A DNA stretch of 64,000 bases from Progne subis subis (GCA_022316685.1 JAKJHU010000057.1:1-64000); one strand, 5' to 3'. Shown: positions 9,119 through 19,908, counted from the stretch's first letter. Numbers and translations are program-made. Notes: generated by a model from the sequence alone, not told the origin.

Positions 9119-10288
9119 GTAGCTCAACACCCCCGCCCGGACCCACTGCTCGCCCGGGGAGTGGGGCTGAACCCCTCGGCCTGAGCCCCCTGGCTCCTCG
9201 CCTTGTCTCCTGCTCCTCTAGCTGCCATCGCCCTCCTCCTCCCCCATCCCGCTGAGGGGTCCCAGCCCTGCCGGGCGCTGCAGGTGGGACAGGCGGGGGG
9301 AGGGTCCCGGGGAAGCCTGGACGGGTGGCCGCTGGTGGTCTCTGGGGGGAGGCAGCTACTGGAGGGTGTGTATGTCGGGCAGGGAGGAGTGGGAGGCCAC
9401 CCCCGGGCCCTCTGCACCCCCTCCCCGGGCGCCGAAAGAGCGAGAGGGTATAGCAGCTTTCCGAGGGATCCCGGGAGGAAGGGGGTGCTGTCTTTGGTGG
9501 GGGGAACCAATGTCTCGTTGTGTTTCTTCCCTGCAGGAGAGAGCTGCGAGGACAAGAGCCCCCCCGGGCCGGCCTCCAAGAGGGTGCGCACAGCCTACAC
9601 CAGCGCGCAGCTGGTGGAGCTGGAGAAGGAGTTTCACTTCAATCGCTACCTGTGCCGGCCGCGCCGCGTGGAGATGGCCAACCTACTCAACCTGACCGAG
9701 CGGCAGATCAAGATCTGGTTCCAGAACCGCCGGATGAAGTACAAAAAGGACCAAAAAGCCAAAGGCATCATGCACTCCCCCGTCGGACAGTCCCCGGACC
9801 GCAGCCCCCCTCTGAGCGGCCCAAACCACGTCGGCTACTCCAGCCAGCTCCCCGGCGTCAACAGCCTCAGCTACGACGCGCCCTCGCCCACCTCCTTCGC
9901 CAAGTCCCAGCAGAGCATGTACGGGCTGGCCGCCTACACGGCGCCGCTGAGCAGCTGCCTGCCGCAGCAGAAGCGCTACGCGGGCGCGGAGTACGACCCC
10001 CACCCCATGCAGAGCGGCGGCGGCGGCTTCGCCAACCCCAGCCTGCAGGGCAGCCCCGTCTACGTGGGGGGCAACTTCGTGGACTCGATGCCGGCCTCAG
10101 GCCCCATGTTCAACCTGGGGCACCTGCAGCACCCCTCCTCCGCCAGCGTGGACTACAGCTGCGCCGCCCAGATCCCCGGCGGCCACCACCACGGACCTTG
10201 CGACCCCCACCCTACCTACACGGACCTTTCCTCTCACCACACCTCTCAGGGACGGATGCAGGAGGCGCCCAAGCTCACGCATCTGTAG
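8623..10288 (+). CDS. HOXD3: HOXD3 homeobox transcription factor, two coding exons joined 8623-9118 and 9537-10288
   Basis: Sequence-specific nuclear transcription factor of Hox paralogue group 3, which patterns hindbrain, cervical somites and pharyngeal derivatives. The spliced frame encodes 415 residues; the human protein is about 432. The N-terminus has the group-3 QKAAYYDN block just after the second Met. Residues 106-125 are proline-rich. The PBX-binding hexapeptide IFPWMK is at residues 145-150, at the end of exon 1. The homeodomain is at about 179-238, with [11 protein letters not shown] in helix 3. From about residue 355 lies the conserved Hox3 C-terminal region, ending in APKLTHL. 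I chose the ATG at 8623 because it gives the MLFE-type start of the long vertebrate form; the ATG at 8671 (residue 17) is the alternative. The homeodomain looks unchanged from mammalian HOXD3. The downstream gene order (HOXD1, MTX2) separates it from HOXA3 and HOXB3. Confidence 0.97.
9537..10288 (+). CDS. HOXD3: HOXD3 coding exon 2 (homeobox exon)
   Basis: It follows a TTTCTTCCCTGCAG acceptor whose AG is at 9535-9536. The codon split across the junction is Gly, after which the frame reads [20 protein letters not shown], the expected Hox3 lead into the homeodomain. It carries the whole homeodomain and the C-terminal domain. The stop codon TAG is at 10286-10288. The preceding intron is 418 bp (9119-9536). 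Confidence 0.96.
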
Positions 10289-11346
10289 CGGGGCGGCGGC
10301 CAGCGGGCCCCGCTCCCCTCTCCATTACCTCACTTTTCTGACGGGACAGTGTTACTGTGCTCTCTAGTGCCAACAGTATCAGTGGATTTGTCTCCCTTAG
10401 CAGCTCCCTTCTTTCTTCCGCAGCCCCGAGTAGGTCCGTGAGCAGGAGCCTTTCTCTTAGAGCTGTTTTAAGCATGACAGTGCAATATACTGCCATCCGA
10501 GGGACTGATAAGCTGGTGATGATGTACTTGAAGGTAAGTCTTAGAGATGCTGTAGTGTTAGCAGCGCGTCATGCTGAGGTGTTTTAGACCAGTTGTGAGC
10601 CGTCGGAACTCGCCCGCGCGTAAGCTTATTTCAGAGAAGTTAATTTATGAGTTCTTCCGTAACGTAAGGATCGCATTGGACTAAATGATATGTATTTATT
10701 ATTTTAAGCGAGACATTTTTTGTATCACTGATTATTTATCCTCGTCTTAATGTATTTATGTGGGTATTTGTAGAGTTTCTTCGCCAATACTTCGGGAGAG
10801 GGATTCAGGTCCGTGGTGACTTACATTTCACCTATTTAGTATAATCGGTCTGAGCTAGTTGAGAGAGTAGTCTTGAACAGTTGTAACAGTGGCTGGTGTT
10901 TGTAGTTTATGTAAGGATTAATTAAGACAGCAAGTCGTAAATCATTAATAGAGTAAAACAAACTGTGGCATCACACAAAGAGCCGTTACACTTAAAAAAA
11001 TATTGAAAGTATTTTTAAAGTATTTATTTCTAATCGGCTGGCCCCACTCGAGCGCCTCGGTGGCTTGGCTGGCAGCTGGCTCGGCCGGGTGAAGCCACCT
11101 TTAGTTGGAAGCGCAGCCGCTTTGAGGAGGCGATCTACAAAGAGGGGCTCTTGGCCATCTTGTTTCAGATCAAATCCTACACATAAAAACCTCGGTGAGG
11201 TTAATTTATTTATTGGCTGGGTATCTATTGCGCATATTATTTCGGTGGGCTTTTTTTTTTTTTTTTTTTTAATTACGCTCTGGCTATCCAAAATAGAAAA
11301 GATATTAGAAGCTTAGAAGAAAAAAAAATATTAAAAAAAAAATAAA
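10289..11346 (+). other. HOXD3: probable HOXD3 3'UTR (end uncertain)
   Basis: After the stop codon the sequence turns AT-rich, with several TATTTAT and TTATTTAT stretches between about 10690 and 10760 typical of AU-rich Hox 3'UTRs. The first clear AATAAA is at 11341-11346, but it lies in an A-rich tract. Another AATAAA is at 11735-11740. No intervening gene is visible. The true cleavage site could be earlier, at a variant signal. Confidence 0.4.
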
Positions 11347-11420
11347 AACCCTCTGATAGTGCTAATTTCATTAGGGTCTCCATAGCAATCCGCGCAGCAG
11401 CTGCCGCCTCCTTTGTTATT
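11020..11420. promoter_or_regulatory. conserved-looking block downstream of HOXD3
   Basis: A complex, non-repetitive block at 11040-11250, then a T20 tract at 11251-11270, an A-rich segment, and GTCTCCATAGCAAT at 11376-11389, which resembles the RFX X-box (GTNRCC AT RGYAAC). It may belong partly to the HOXD3 3'UTR. Function is inferred. Confidence 0.25.
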
Positions 11421-11479
11421 TTTATACTGTTGTCTTTATACTAACCATAAATCAATTTTTAGACATCTTTGGAAGCCCG

Positions 11480-11482
<3 letters not shown>

Positions 11483-11525
<43 letters not shown>
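11483..11525. repeat. T43 homopolymer tract
   Basis: Forty-three consecutive T residues. On the opposite strand this could be a poly-A tail of a retroposed sequence, but no retroposon body or target-site duplication was recognised beside it. Confidence 0.95.
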
Positions 11526-11529
11526 CCAC

Positions 11530-14500
11530 ATAAATATAAACTTTGAAAGAAAATTGACAATCAGATACACACAGCCGAAGGGAGACGCTGAGACGGGGTG
11601 CGGGCAGCGGCTGGGCGGTGCCGCCGCGCTCCCCCGCTGCCCGGCAAGGACAGTCCCATCCCCCCTGGCCGCGGCAGAGCGGCACCGCCACCTCTCTCTG
11701 CCACAAACAGGACAGCTAACACGGGGAAGGAGAAAATAAAGTAACAGGAAGATTAAAAAATAGGGAAAAGAAAGGGAACGATGCTCTGAACCCTTGTGTT
11801 TCCTCCTCTCTAGTTACACGGCTGTATTGAACTCCTCGCTGGATTTACAGAGATACTTCTTTTGTAAATGCTGTGATTAAAGTCTCTTCCTGACAGTACA
11901 TATCGCTCTGAGAAGACTATTCTTATCTCTTTCTAAAAGTGTCGAGTTAAATATTAATCCAAACTTCTGTATTCCCCACCAAAACGTCTGATGCATCACT
12001 TTCCGGTTTAACAAACACTGCAGCTCCTACTCCATCCTCTAATGACAGACCTGGCATATTGGGAGAAATATTTTACCACCTCCCATCCTGGTCAATACAG
12101 ACAAGTTTTCTTTATTTGTTCTTCTTTCCTTTCCCATTCCTGCTTTCTTCATGCCATTTGGTATTTATGTTCAGCTGAGCACTAATGATTCAAAATATTA
12201 CTTAGGGTTTTGTTTTCCCCTCTGTGAGATTTCAACAATGCTGTGCTACAGTGAAAAGTGTATCTTTTGTTAAATTTCACTTTTAACCAAGCAAATTTGG
12301 ATATATGTGTTACAGATCTGTAAACAAAACAGAACAGAATAAACTGCTTTGTTTGGAGACATATTTTAACCCTTTTAAGCCCTAAAATTGTATCCTATGG
12401 AAGCTTTCACACAAATTGTTTCTTAGAAGCAGCACCCAGAAGTAAACAAAACATGTAAACAGTGCAAAAAAGTAATGCTAGACACCACTTGTGATTTATA
12501 CTTCTGTAATATGCCATAAATATACACGTTTGTTTCTCCAACAATTTCTGCAATCAATGTGCTCACAAACAAAATTGCCCATGTAGGTTTTTTGTGTGTT
12601 CTTGAAACACAACATATTTTGCATCACCTGCTTCTATCTGTGAAACAGCAAGGCACCATTTCTGCAGGACACCCAGTGTCCTTTTCCCTTTTGCTTTGTG
12701 CTCTGTAGGCTGTTAGTCAAACAGTGTCTGCCTCGACTTACACTATTAGTTCTTCATTAAATCCGTCAAGAAAGAAAAGGTTGTTTAGAGATCCAGGAAA
12801 AGAAGGGAGTTCAGAGGAACCCTGACCACAGACACAGTGTTACTGAGGCCCACTGCCCTGAATTGCTTTCATATTGCAGAAAGACGGGGCCACCAGACAC
12901 AGTTTCCAGTGTGGGAGGAGGAGGAGGAGCATGTGTGAGGGAGAATCTTCTTGTAAATAAATTCACTTTCTTCTCCATGAGTCTGGCAGAGGCGTCTTGC
13001 TTGTAATGCAATAGAAGTCCATGATGATAACCTAATTATTAGAAGTAATGTAACTTTAGCAAGATTTCTGGCATTTTTACAATGTTTGTACAAGCATCAG
13101 CAATCCAGAGGAGAGATACGCTTTAGCACAAGCCAGACTTTTTCTTGGCCCATCATTTCAAACCCATAAATTATAAACAACCTTTTTCACACTCAACAGG
13201 GACTCAGCTCCTTTGCAACAGCATCTGATGTGATGAACTCCTGTCACCTATTTAAAACACAACCAGTCAGCCAAGGCCAGGCCTGGGGCTGATCTTAGCT
13301 TTGCCTTTCTTTCCAACTAGGAGGCATAGCACCCCTTCCTCTCCTTCCCTGCTCCCTCCATCTGCTCCAGACCCATAAAGGGTCAAGGAGCCAGGGCCAC
13401 TGCCAGGGCCGGCAGTGATGTTGCCCAGTTTGGGATAGGGAGCTGCTGACAGCTTTGGTTGCGAGGTGTCAAGGGTGCACCGAGCTCCAGTGAGGCCATG
13501 CAAGTTCTTTTGTTCAGATCAGTGGGGTTTGGGTCTCCACTTTATGGCTTGCCCTTACAGTAACCGACTGTTTAATGGTGTTCTAGCAGTTTCCCTGGTG
13601 AAAAAGGAGCTGAGGCTTTGTGTTATCTCCATGCAGTCAGTGTAGGGCTGAGCTACCCCTTTGCATCCTGTTTCTTTTTGAGGAAGACCCATCAGTGTCC
13701 CACTGTGTATGAGTGCTGGTGAGCAGCACCAGGGCAGGGGAACCTAGACAGGAACAACCAAGGACTTCCAGAGATGCCACAGTTTTGTAGGTGCCACTTC
13801 TGTTTGGCTGGAAAAACAAAGCCAAATGCCTCCTGCTCCATTACCAAGTACTTCCTGAGCAGACACTGCAGGCTCCCAGCCCTGGTCCCTGGGCGGGCCA
13901 GGAAAGGCCTCAGGAACACCCCCATGGCTTCCACTGGGGGTGGTGTATGAGACTGGGGGTCATCCACTGGGGGTCATCGGGGGCTGCAGGCAGCCTTGTC
14001 CAGAGATGACAAAGAGACAGCTGGCTGCACACTCAGGAGGCAAGGGCATGCAGGGAGGAGGCTGGCTAAAAAAGAGGGAGCCCACCAGCATCAACTAGAA
14101 GTCCCCTGACTCTCTTGAGGGCCAGCTGGGTCTTTTGGGCTCCATGGCAAAAAGTCTGAAGGCAGGATCCACCACTGGGGTGTCTTCACCCCTCCAGCCC
14201 CATGGGAAGCCCTTTGAAATGGCCTACAGGGAGGTCCATGCACAAAAAGGACTACTTGACTAGGGGGAAAAACAGGTTGAAGGGGATGGGGCTGCTGGTT
14301 TATCACTGGGAGAGGGGCTTGCTGACAGCTGTCAGCTGAGGAGAGAGGAAAGGAGCTGCAGGTTGTGATGCCATCCTCCCAAATGCCAGCCTCCTGTGCA
14401 TGCTCACCAGGTACCACACACAATGGCAGCCTGGAGAAGGCACAGTGTGCTGCACAGTGAACAGGCCCAGATGTCCAGCACTCCCCTGCAGACCTGCCTG

Positions 14501-17500
14501 GGAACAAAAGCTGGAGCTGGGTGGGCAGCACAAAGGGGCTGGCGCTGCCAGGGCAATCAGGGCCGTGGTGGTTGTTACGTGATGTTATACATTGATGAAT
14601 AAGATACCTCTGCTTTTAAAAGGCACAAGATAAGCTGGACCAGTGCTCTGTTGGCTGCAGCCACTTTCCAGGGATTGAATGGCAAGTTAACCCCTGAACG
14701 GGCGATGTCTCTCTGTTCCCATGTGAGAGGCAGCAGCGAGTACCCCGTGGTCCTTGCTTGGAGTGGGGCTGCCAGGGGAGTGACAGGGTTGGCTCTATTA
14801 AGAGTCATCAATCACACAAAGAGCACTTCTTACTTGACAGTGGTTCCTCCTACTTCTGCTTGGACCTGAGCCAGCTGGGACCTGAGCAGAAACCCCATCC
14901 AGCAGAAGCAGAATGCAGTCCCAGAACCTGAGAGCCATGGAGTAACAGGGCAGGACTGAACTCTGACTAACTTTGGTCACATAGGCTGAGACACACAATG
15001 GGACACAGTGAGGTATCTATGCCTGCACGCTCCTAGGCCTCTGCAGATGCTGCTCAGGAGCAGAGGTGAGTCTTTGTCTCTCCTTTTAGAGCCCAGGGTC
15101 CTGAAGCTTTCCGAACTTTTACAGAAAGGCTCAGCTGCAATGACAATAAGCATGAAGCAGAATGAAAACAGCAAGGAATTTGTACTACACAGGATGGACA
15201 CCTTCTGGGTAAAAATACTCATGAATGTAGAATTTGAACAGCAGGGTTTATTTTTTCATTTGCTGATGTGCCGTTTTTCTTGCAACAGCTGAAATTTTGG
15301 GGGTAGTAGGCAATCCCACGCTGAGTGAGGTACACAGCCTCAGTCTTTCCTCCAAGAAACCTGGTCCACATTTTAGGATCTTTGGGAGCAAGAAAGGCTA
15401 GACAAGACAGAAACCTTGGCTGCAAACTTACTGATACCTCTGTTTTGTACACAGCAGCATGGCTTACCTTGACACCTCTGGGTTATCAATATGTGTAATA
15501 TTTCTGTCCCACCAAATTCACAACCATGGGACAGGAAACATGGCTTTACATGGCAAAGGGCCAACGTGGAATCACTCTTCAGAGCAAATCTTTACAGAAG
15601 AAAGGATAGACTTTCCCCCTCTCTGTGTCCATACAGAGGATCTTTGCCATTAATCCCACACACTGGGAGAATGGAGGTTCCTGCCCCACGGGGTCATCTG
15701 GGAAAGGGGAACTTGTGCCAGGGAAACATTGATGGGAGAGGGAAACATCCCTTCCTGTGGATTGGTGTGACTGCCTGAAAGGGCTGTGCAGGAGCTGAGG
15801 ATGGCTCCCCTGGAGTGCCAGAACCACTCTCCCTCTCTGCCCTGGAGTCTCTGTTCATCTTTTATTCACATTTTACAAAATAAACTCCCAAGAGCTTCTC
15901 ATCCTTCTGTAATAGCCCTTCTCCCAGGAGCCTTTGGTGGTTTGTTTGTGCTAACAGGGCCACTGCTTAAATACCCAGTGTTTGCTTACTTCTCTTCAGG
16001 ATGCCCACCCACACCCTAGCTCCATGTCTCCACAGCATGGATGTACATCCCCTTACCACTGAGAGCCAGCTTTGCCCAGCTGACAGTGTCATAGCAGCAG
16101 ATGGGTGAGGACAAGGTAATGCTTGAACCACACCTTCCAGGTCTGGGGGCTGGGGAGTGATCTGTTGGATCTCCTGTGTGTTAATTATCGTGACAAGCAC
16201 AGAGGGTGGACTCTCGTTCCAGGGAGAAGGCCACGTGTCCCAGTCTCAAAGCAGTGTCGGTGGCTCAGGCCTGCCATTGCCTTGGACACACATGCTGCTC
16301 AAGCAGCCTCCCTAAGGTGACTTGCTGGTGTTTGCAACCAACGAGACTCAGGGCTTTTTGGCTGGACCTTTTCCTACATCTTGTCTTGGTTCTGCAGTGG
16401 CTTCCCCAGGCTTTGAAGAGGTCCACATATTTCCAGAAACATGGTGACACATGGTGACAAGGACTAATTTGGTCCATTGTTCTCACAGAGGCTTTTGCCC
16501 CAGCAGCTCCCCTATCTCGCCATCACTTGACTACTAACATAGGCATCCCTAAACCTCCCAGCCATTCTCAAATTGTCTCTGACAGCATCATCTTCTTCAC
16601 TTTCTTTTTTTCCCTACTTTTCTTCTTTCTTTTGGCTTCCAAGGAGTTCTTCATCTTTCCCATTAGACTCCTTGTAAAAAACACCAGCTGCAGCCACTCT
16701 ATTCTCTATCACTGGAACTTAAGCCTGAACCCTGAAATTCCTGCATGTAGAAAAAACCCTCCCTCAAAAGCCAGAGCATCAACAAGAGATGTTTTGCCTG
16801 TATTTAGCCACTGATTTCTGCTTTTGTCACCCTTGAACAGTACTGCCAAAACAAACATGTAATGAACAGGAAACTGGTTAACAGCATCCAGCTGGGTAAA
16901 TGGAAAGTTTGGATGTCAGTGTGAACAGAGACAGCTTTTCTAGCATTTAAAACAGTCTTAGGTGTAATTAAACCAGTTGCATTCTCCAAACACAAGACTC
17001 AAGTAAAGCAGCAGCCCAGCTCTAAAGCCAATTTTCTTTCCTTCACTGCAGGCAGGAATTTTTGCAGCAGGGGAGACTGAAGAGCACAGATGCTCTCCTG
17101 CATGGACAGCCATTCTCTGTTAAAGACAAAACCTGCTGTTCCCAGGCTTCTGAATTTTCAGAAGATAACATTTTCCAAACTGCTCAGATTGCCATGGGAG
17201 TGCTGAGAAAGTTTGCATCATCCAGAATTTAACCCCTTCCTCAAAATATAAGTTTCCTTACAAAGTGTATTTGATTTAAACTGCTCTTCTAATTTATACC
17301 CACATCCCCTGAAAACAGAAATTTAGGTTGTACTCCATTATTAGTGTATCAGGGCAGCACAGCCCATCGCAGTGAACAAGTCTGTGCCAGGAGAACACCG
17401 ATCTTTAGCGCTCTGCCGGTAGGCTCGAAGTTCAAGCACCCTTAAGACATAATCTGTACATCCAGCCTTTGCTCTGTAATAATTGCTTTATAGTAGATGA

Positions 17501-18400
17501 ACAATATTAGCTGGGGAGAAAGTGGGGCTGATAGGAGGCCATGTCACTGATCAGAGTCCCTGTGCAGGGAAATGCTCCTGTACCCTTGCAGGCTTTGTAT
17601 GCCTGTCCCAGAAATGTGTCCTCTCAGGGCCCCTGCAGGAAAAAAAACCAAACAGATCTGCTCTGAATTCACCAGATGCGTATAATGGTGGAGCTGAGCT
17701 GCAGAGCACAAATCTCCATGAGAGAGTTGATACTGAGTCAGTGAAATGGTCTGATTATGTCTCCCCATTATATCCTTTTCCTGTCACCAGTCCAGCCCTC
17801 TGAAATCCACAGGAGACCCAGTGGGATGTTTCCTTCTCTGAGGCTTCTGGTTGCCTTTATGAGGCTGGCACCATGCTTGATCCTTGCAAAATGTGTGGCC
17901 TCTCCCTGACCACAGCAAATGGCACTTTGGCCAAGAGCTTGTAGAACTTCTCGAGCTGTTGAGCGGAAGGCAGGGGATGATAGATGTAGGCATATAAATT
18001 TCATGGTTTTATTTAGAAATAGAATCTATTTTTAGATAAAGTACAACCCTTGCATTTCCTGGCTGACTCTATATACACCTACTAAGAATTAGAAGGCGGC
18101 AAGTCTAATTCCAAGCAGCATGATGTAGCCCTTCTTTGTGTCCCTTGTGTGTCCAGTCCCAAGTCACCAAAGCCCAGGTGTACTCTGCCCAGCACACCCT
18201 TCTCCTGTTCCAAAATGCATGTAGTTATCAGCCGAGGCATTGGATGAAATCCATCATTATCCAAATCAAACATCAGCATGGCTCAGACCGGATGGTCAAG
18301 TGTCACTTGGAGACATTCAGGGAAAGATGATCACTTCGGGAGTCCAGATTTCACCTCCTTCACCTTGTGGCTGTTTCCTGCCATTCTGATGGATTGAAAA
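11530..18400. other. HOXD3-HOXD1 intergenic region, no gene recognised
   Basis: No coding frame of any length resembles a known protein. The DNA is mixed in composition, without recognisable transposons. It contains scattered homeodomain-type sites, for example another TGATTTAT HOX-PBX site at 12492-12499. The 17340-17520 stretch looks non-random and could be a regulatory block. Mammals have antisense noncoding RNAs here (HOXD-AS1/HAGLR), but nothing in the sequence allows me to place one. Confidence 0.4.
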
Positions 18401-18600
18401 CAAAGAGAGAGTGGGACAATTCGGCTGGGTAGAGCAACTTGGTTCTCTCTGTCAGCTGCAAACACTCAGTAAACAATGCTCAATCGCCAAGGGAAAAGTA
18501 AAAGTCCATTAACTGTGTGAGCCTGTTAACGGTCTCTATTTTTGAGAGGCCGCAGAGCACTTATCTGATGGAGCGAGACCATTAAGTGACCATGAGGTGC
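18400..18600. promoter_or_regulatory. candidate HOXD1 upstream regulatory block
   Basis: An AT-balanced, complex stretch immediately before the HOXD1 CpG island. It carries SOX-like ACAAT cores (about 18416 and 18473), CCATTAAC and GACCATTAAGTGACCATGAG (18579-18598). It stands out from the lower-complexity DNA to its left. No experimental basis; inferred from position and texture. Confidence 0.3.
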
Positions 18601-18644
18601 AGTAGCAACTCGCCCCCCGCCCCAGCCTCCGGCTGTGGAGACCT

Positions 18645-18688
18645 GGGGGAAGATCCCGCCCGCTCAGTACGCACCAGCTTCAGTACCC
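18645..18688 (+). repeat. 44-bp copy of the start of the HOXD1 homeobox, upstream of the promoter
   Basis: Positions 18645-18688 match 19656-19699 in HOXD1 exon 2 at 43 of 44 bases, same orientation, offset 1011 bp. The single difference (T at 18668, C at 19679) changes Ala154 of the gene to Val in the copy. Translated, the copy reads GEDPARSVRTSFST, the N-terminal arm of the homeodomain. Similarity stops abruptly on both sides, so this is a fragment with no helix 1-3 and not a second homeobox. Confidence 0.85.
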
Positions 18689-18989
18689 AGGGAGCCTCCA
18701 GGAACCTGGCCAGCTGCAAGGCGAGGGAGAGAGCAGACCTGTCCCAGGACGGGAGCCCGGATAGCGGGAAAGAGCCAGCTCGCTCACCTTCCAAACTCCG
18801 ACAAACGTCCCAAGTGTGAGGCGAGTCCGTCAAGTCCAGGGAGAACGGCCCGTCCCGTGGGAATCCCGGCGCGGTGCGGAGCGGCGGAACTGCCCACCTG
18901 CAGCCCCGCGCCGGCCCTGGGCAGCCGGGCGTGGACAGGGGAGCTGGCGGCGCCCGGGACCCCCGGCGAGGGCTCGCCCCGCCGGGCTC

Positions 18990-19060
18990 CCATTGGCCGC
19001 GGGGCGGGACGTGCCGCCCCGCTCCAGGGCCTATATTAGGGCAATATTGCCCCAGCGGGG
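18990..19060 (+). promoter_or_regulatory. HOXD1: HOXD1 core promoter candidate
   Basis: In order upstream of the HOXD1 ATG are an inverted CCAAT box (ATTGG, 18992-18996), a GC box (GGGGCGGG, 19001-19008) and a TATA/CArG-like CCTATATTAGG (19030-19040). The last overlaps the perfect 14-bp palindrome GGGCAATATTGCCC (19039-19052). If the TATA-like element works, transcription would start near 19060, leaving a 5'UTR of only about 20 nt. This layout is inferred from motifs and spacing. Confidence 0.55.
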
Positions 19061-19081
19061 CGCGGCGTTGCCCCGTGGGTC

Positions 19082-19499
19082 ATGGACCCGGGGTACTCCG
19101 CTCTCGCCTTTCCGCAGGGGCCGTGCCGCGGGGCCCCGCACGCCCCGTACCTTCAACGAGGGGACGGCGCCTTCCCGGCGCTGGGCACCACGGCCAGCGC
19201 CGCGCCCCCCGCTCAGGCTCCGGGGTACGCGGCCGCTGCCCCCGCTGCGCTGGGCCCCGGCTACCGGCCGTCCCGGGGAGCCGGACCGCCGAGCTACGCT
19301 ACGTCCATCCCTCCCGGGAGCGGCCGTTCGCCGCCGCCGGACCCCGGGCGGCCCTGCCTCTGCCTCGGCGCAGGGCTGCGGCACCTCTCGCCCTGCCCCG
19401 GGGCCGCCCCCGCGCCCGGCTCCCCGGCCCCCGCGGCGGCCCCGGCGGCGCCCCGCACCTTCGAGTGGATGCGAGCGAAGCGGAGCCCGCCAGGGAGAA
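19082..19499 (+). CDS. HOXD1: HOXD1 coding exon 1
   Basis: It encodes residues 1-139 plus the first base of Ser140. The composition is dominated by Ala, Pro and Gly. The donor GTGAGT begins at 19500 right after the hexapeptide region, where all group-1 Hox genes split. The frame stays open through the intron, so the donor was chosen from the splice consensus, phase and homology. Confidence 0.9.
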
Positions 19500-19908
19500 G
19501 TGAGTGGGGCGGCAGGGAGCGGGCGGGGGCTGCTCCCATCCCGGCTCCCCTCTGCCCTTCTCCTGCCTCGACCCCCGCCCCGCTTCCTTCCCCTGCCTTT
19601 GCCTCCGCTGAAGCGCGGTGTTTTTCGGCGTTGCAGGCGGTGCGGCGCCGTGCGGGGGGGAAGATCCCGCCCGCTCAGCACGCACCAGCTTCAGTACCCG
19701 GCAGCTCACGGAGCTGGAGAAGGAGTTTCACTTCAGCCGGTACCTGTCGCGGGCCCGCCGCCTCGAGGTGGCCCGCTCGCTGCGCCTCCGCGACGCCCAG
19801 GTGAAGGTCTGGTTCCAGAACCGCCGCATGAAGCAGAAGAAGCGGGAGCGGGAGGCGCTGGCCGCCCCCGCCGCTGCGCCCGCGGGTGTCCCGGGAGGCC
19901 CCGTCTGA
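19082..19908 (+). CDS. HOXD1: HOXD1 homeobox transcription factor, two exons joined 19082-19499 and 19637-19908; short and divergent
   Basis: Hox paralogue-group-1 nuclear transcription factor, encoded here as 229 residues; human HOXD1 is 328. The PBX-interaction motif TFEWMRAKR (residues 126-134) ends exon 1. The homeodomain is at about 151-210, with the group-1 signatures TELEKEFHF and [15 protein letters not shown]. Helix 3 keeps Trp198, Gln200 and Asn201 (homeodomain 48, 50, 51), but position 47 is Val197 instead of the usual Hox Ile. The N-terminus (MDPGYSAL) lacks the SYLEY-type start of other Hox1 proteins, and only 19 residues follow the homeodomain. The ATG at 19082 is the first in frame after a stop at 19037. 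Identity rests on position between HOXD3 and MTX2 plus Hox1 signatures; HOXA1 and HOXB1 are excluded by MTX2. Confidence 0.93.
19637..19908 (+). CDS. HOXD1: HOXD1 coding exon 2 (homeobox exon)
   Basis: It follows a GCGTTGCAG acceptor with the AG at 19635-19636; the pyrimidine tract is weak. The split codon gives Ser, and the frame then reads into [14 protein letters not shown] and the homeodomain. The TGA stop is at 19906-19908. The intron is only 137 bp (19500-19636). Confidence 0.93.

Larger units (their letters stand above)
8080..10310. promoter_or_regulatory. CpG island covering the HOXD3 coding exons and proximal upstream region
   Basis: This is a continuous GC- and CpG-rich stretch spanning the last 0.5 kb upstream of HOXD3, both coding exons and the intron. 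It contrasts sharply with the AT-rich DNA before 8.0 kb and after 10.35 kb. Such islands over Hox genes are typical Polycomb/Trithorax targets. I judged the extent by eye. Confidence 0.7.

Noticed and set aside
9203..9536. ATG at 9203 continuing in frame into the HOXD3 homeobox exon
   Set aside because: This segment is the HOXD3 intron: it has a good donor at 9119 and acceptor at 9536, and the intron part shows no Hox3 similarity.
9520..10341. 273-codon frame overlapping HOXD3 exon 2 in another frame
   Set aside because: Shadow of the GC-rich homeobox exon; the true frame carries the homeodomain.
13236..13251. TGAACTCCTGTCACCT as a nuclear receptor DR4 on the minus strand
   Set aside because: One half-site departs from consensus and there is no supporting context; it is expected by chance in 64 kb.
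18586..18819. 77-codon frame containing GEDPARSVRTSFST, considered as a separate homeobox gene
   Set aside because: Only 14-15 residues match the homeodomain arm; helices 1-3 are missing. Treated as a duplicated fragment.
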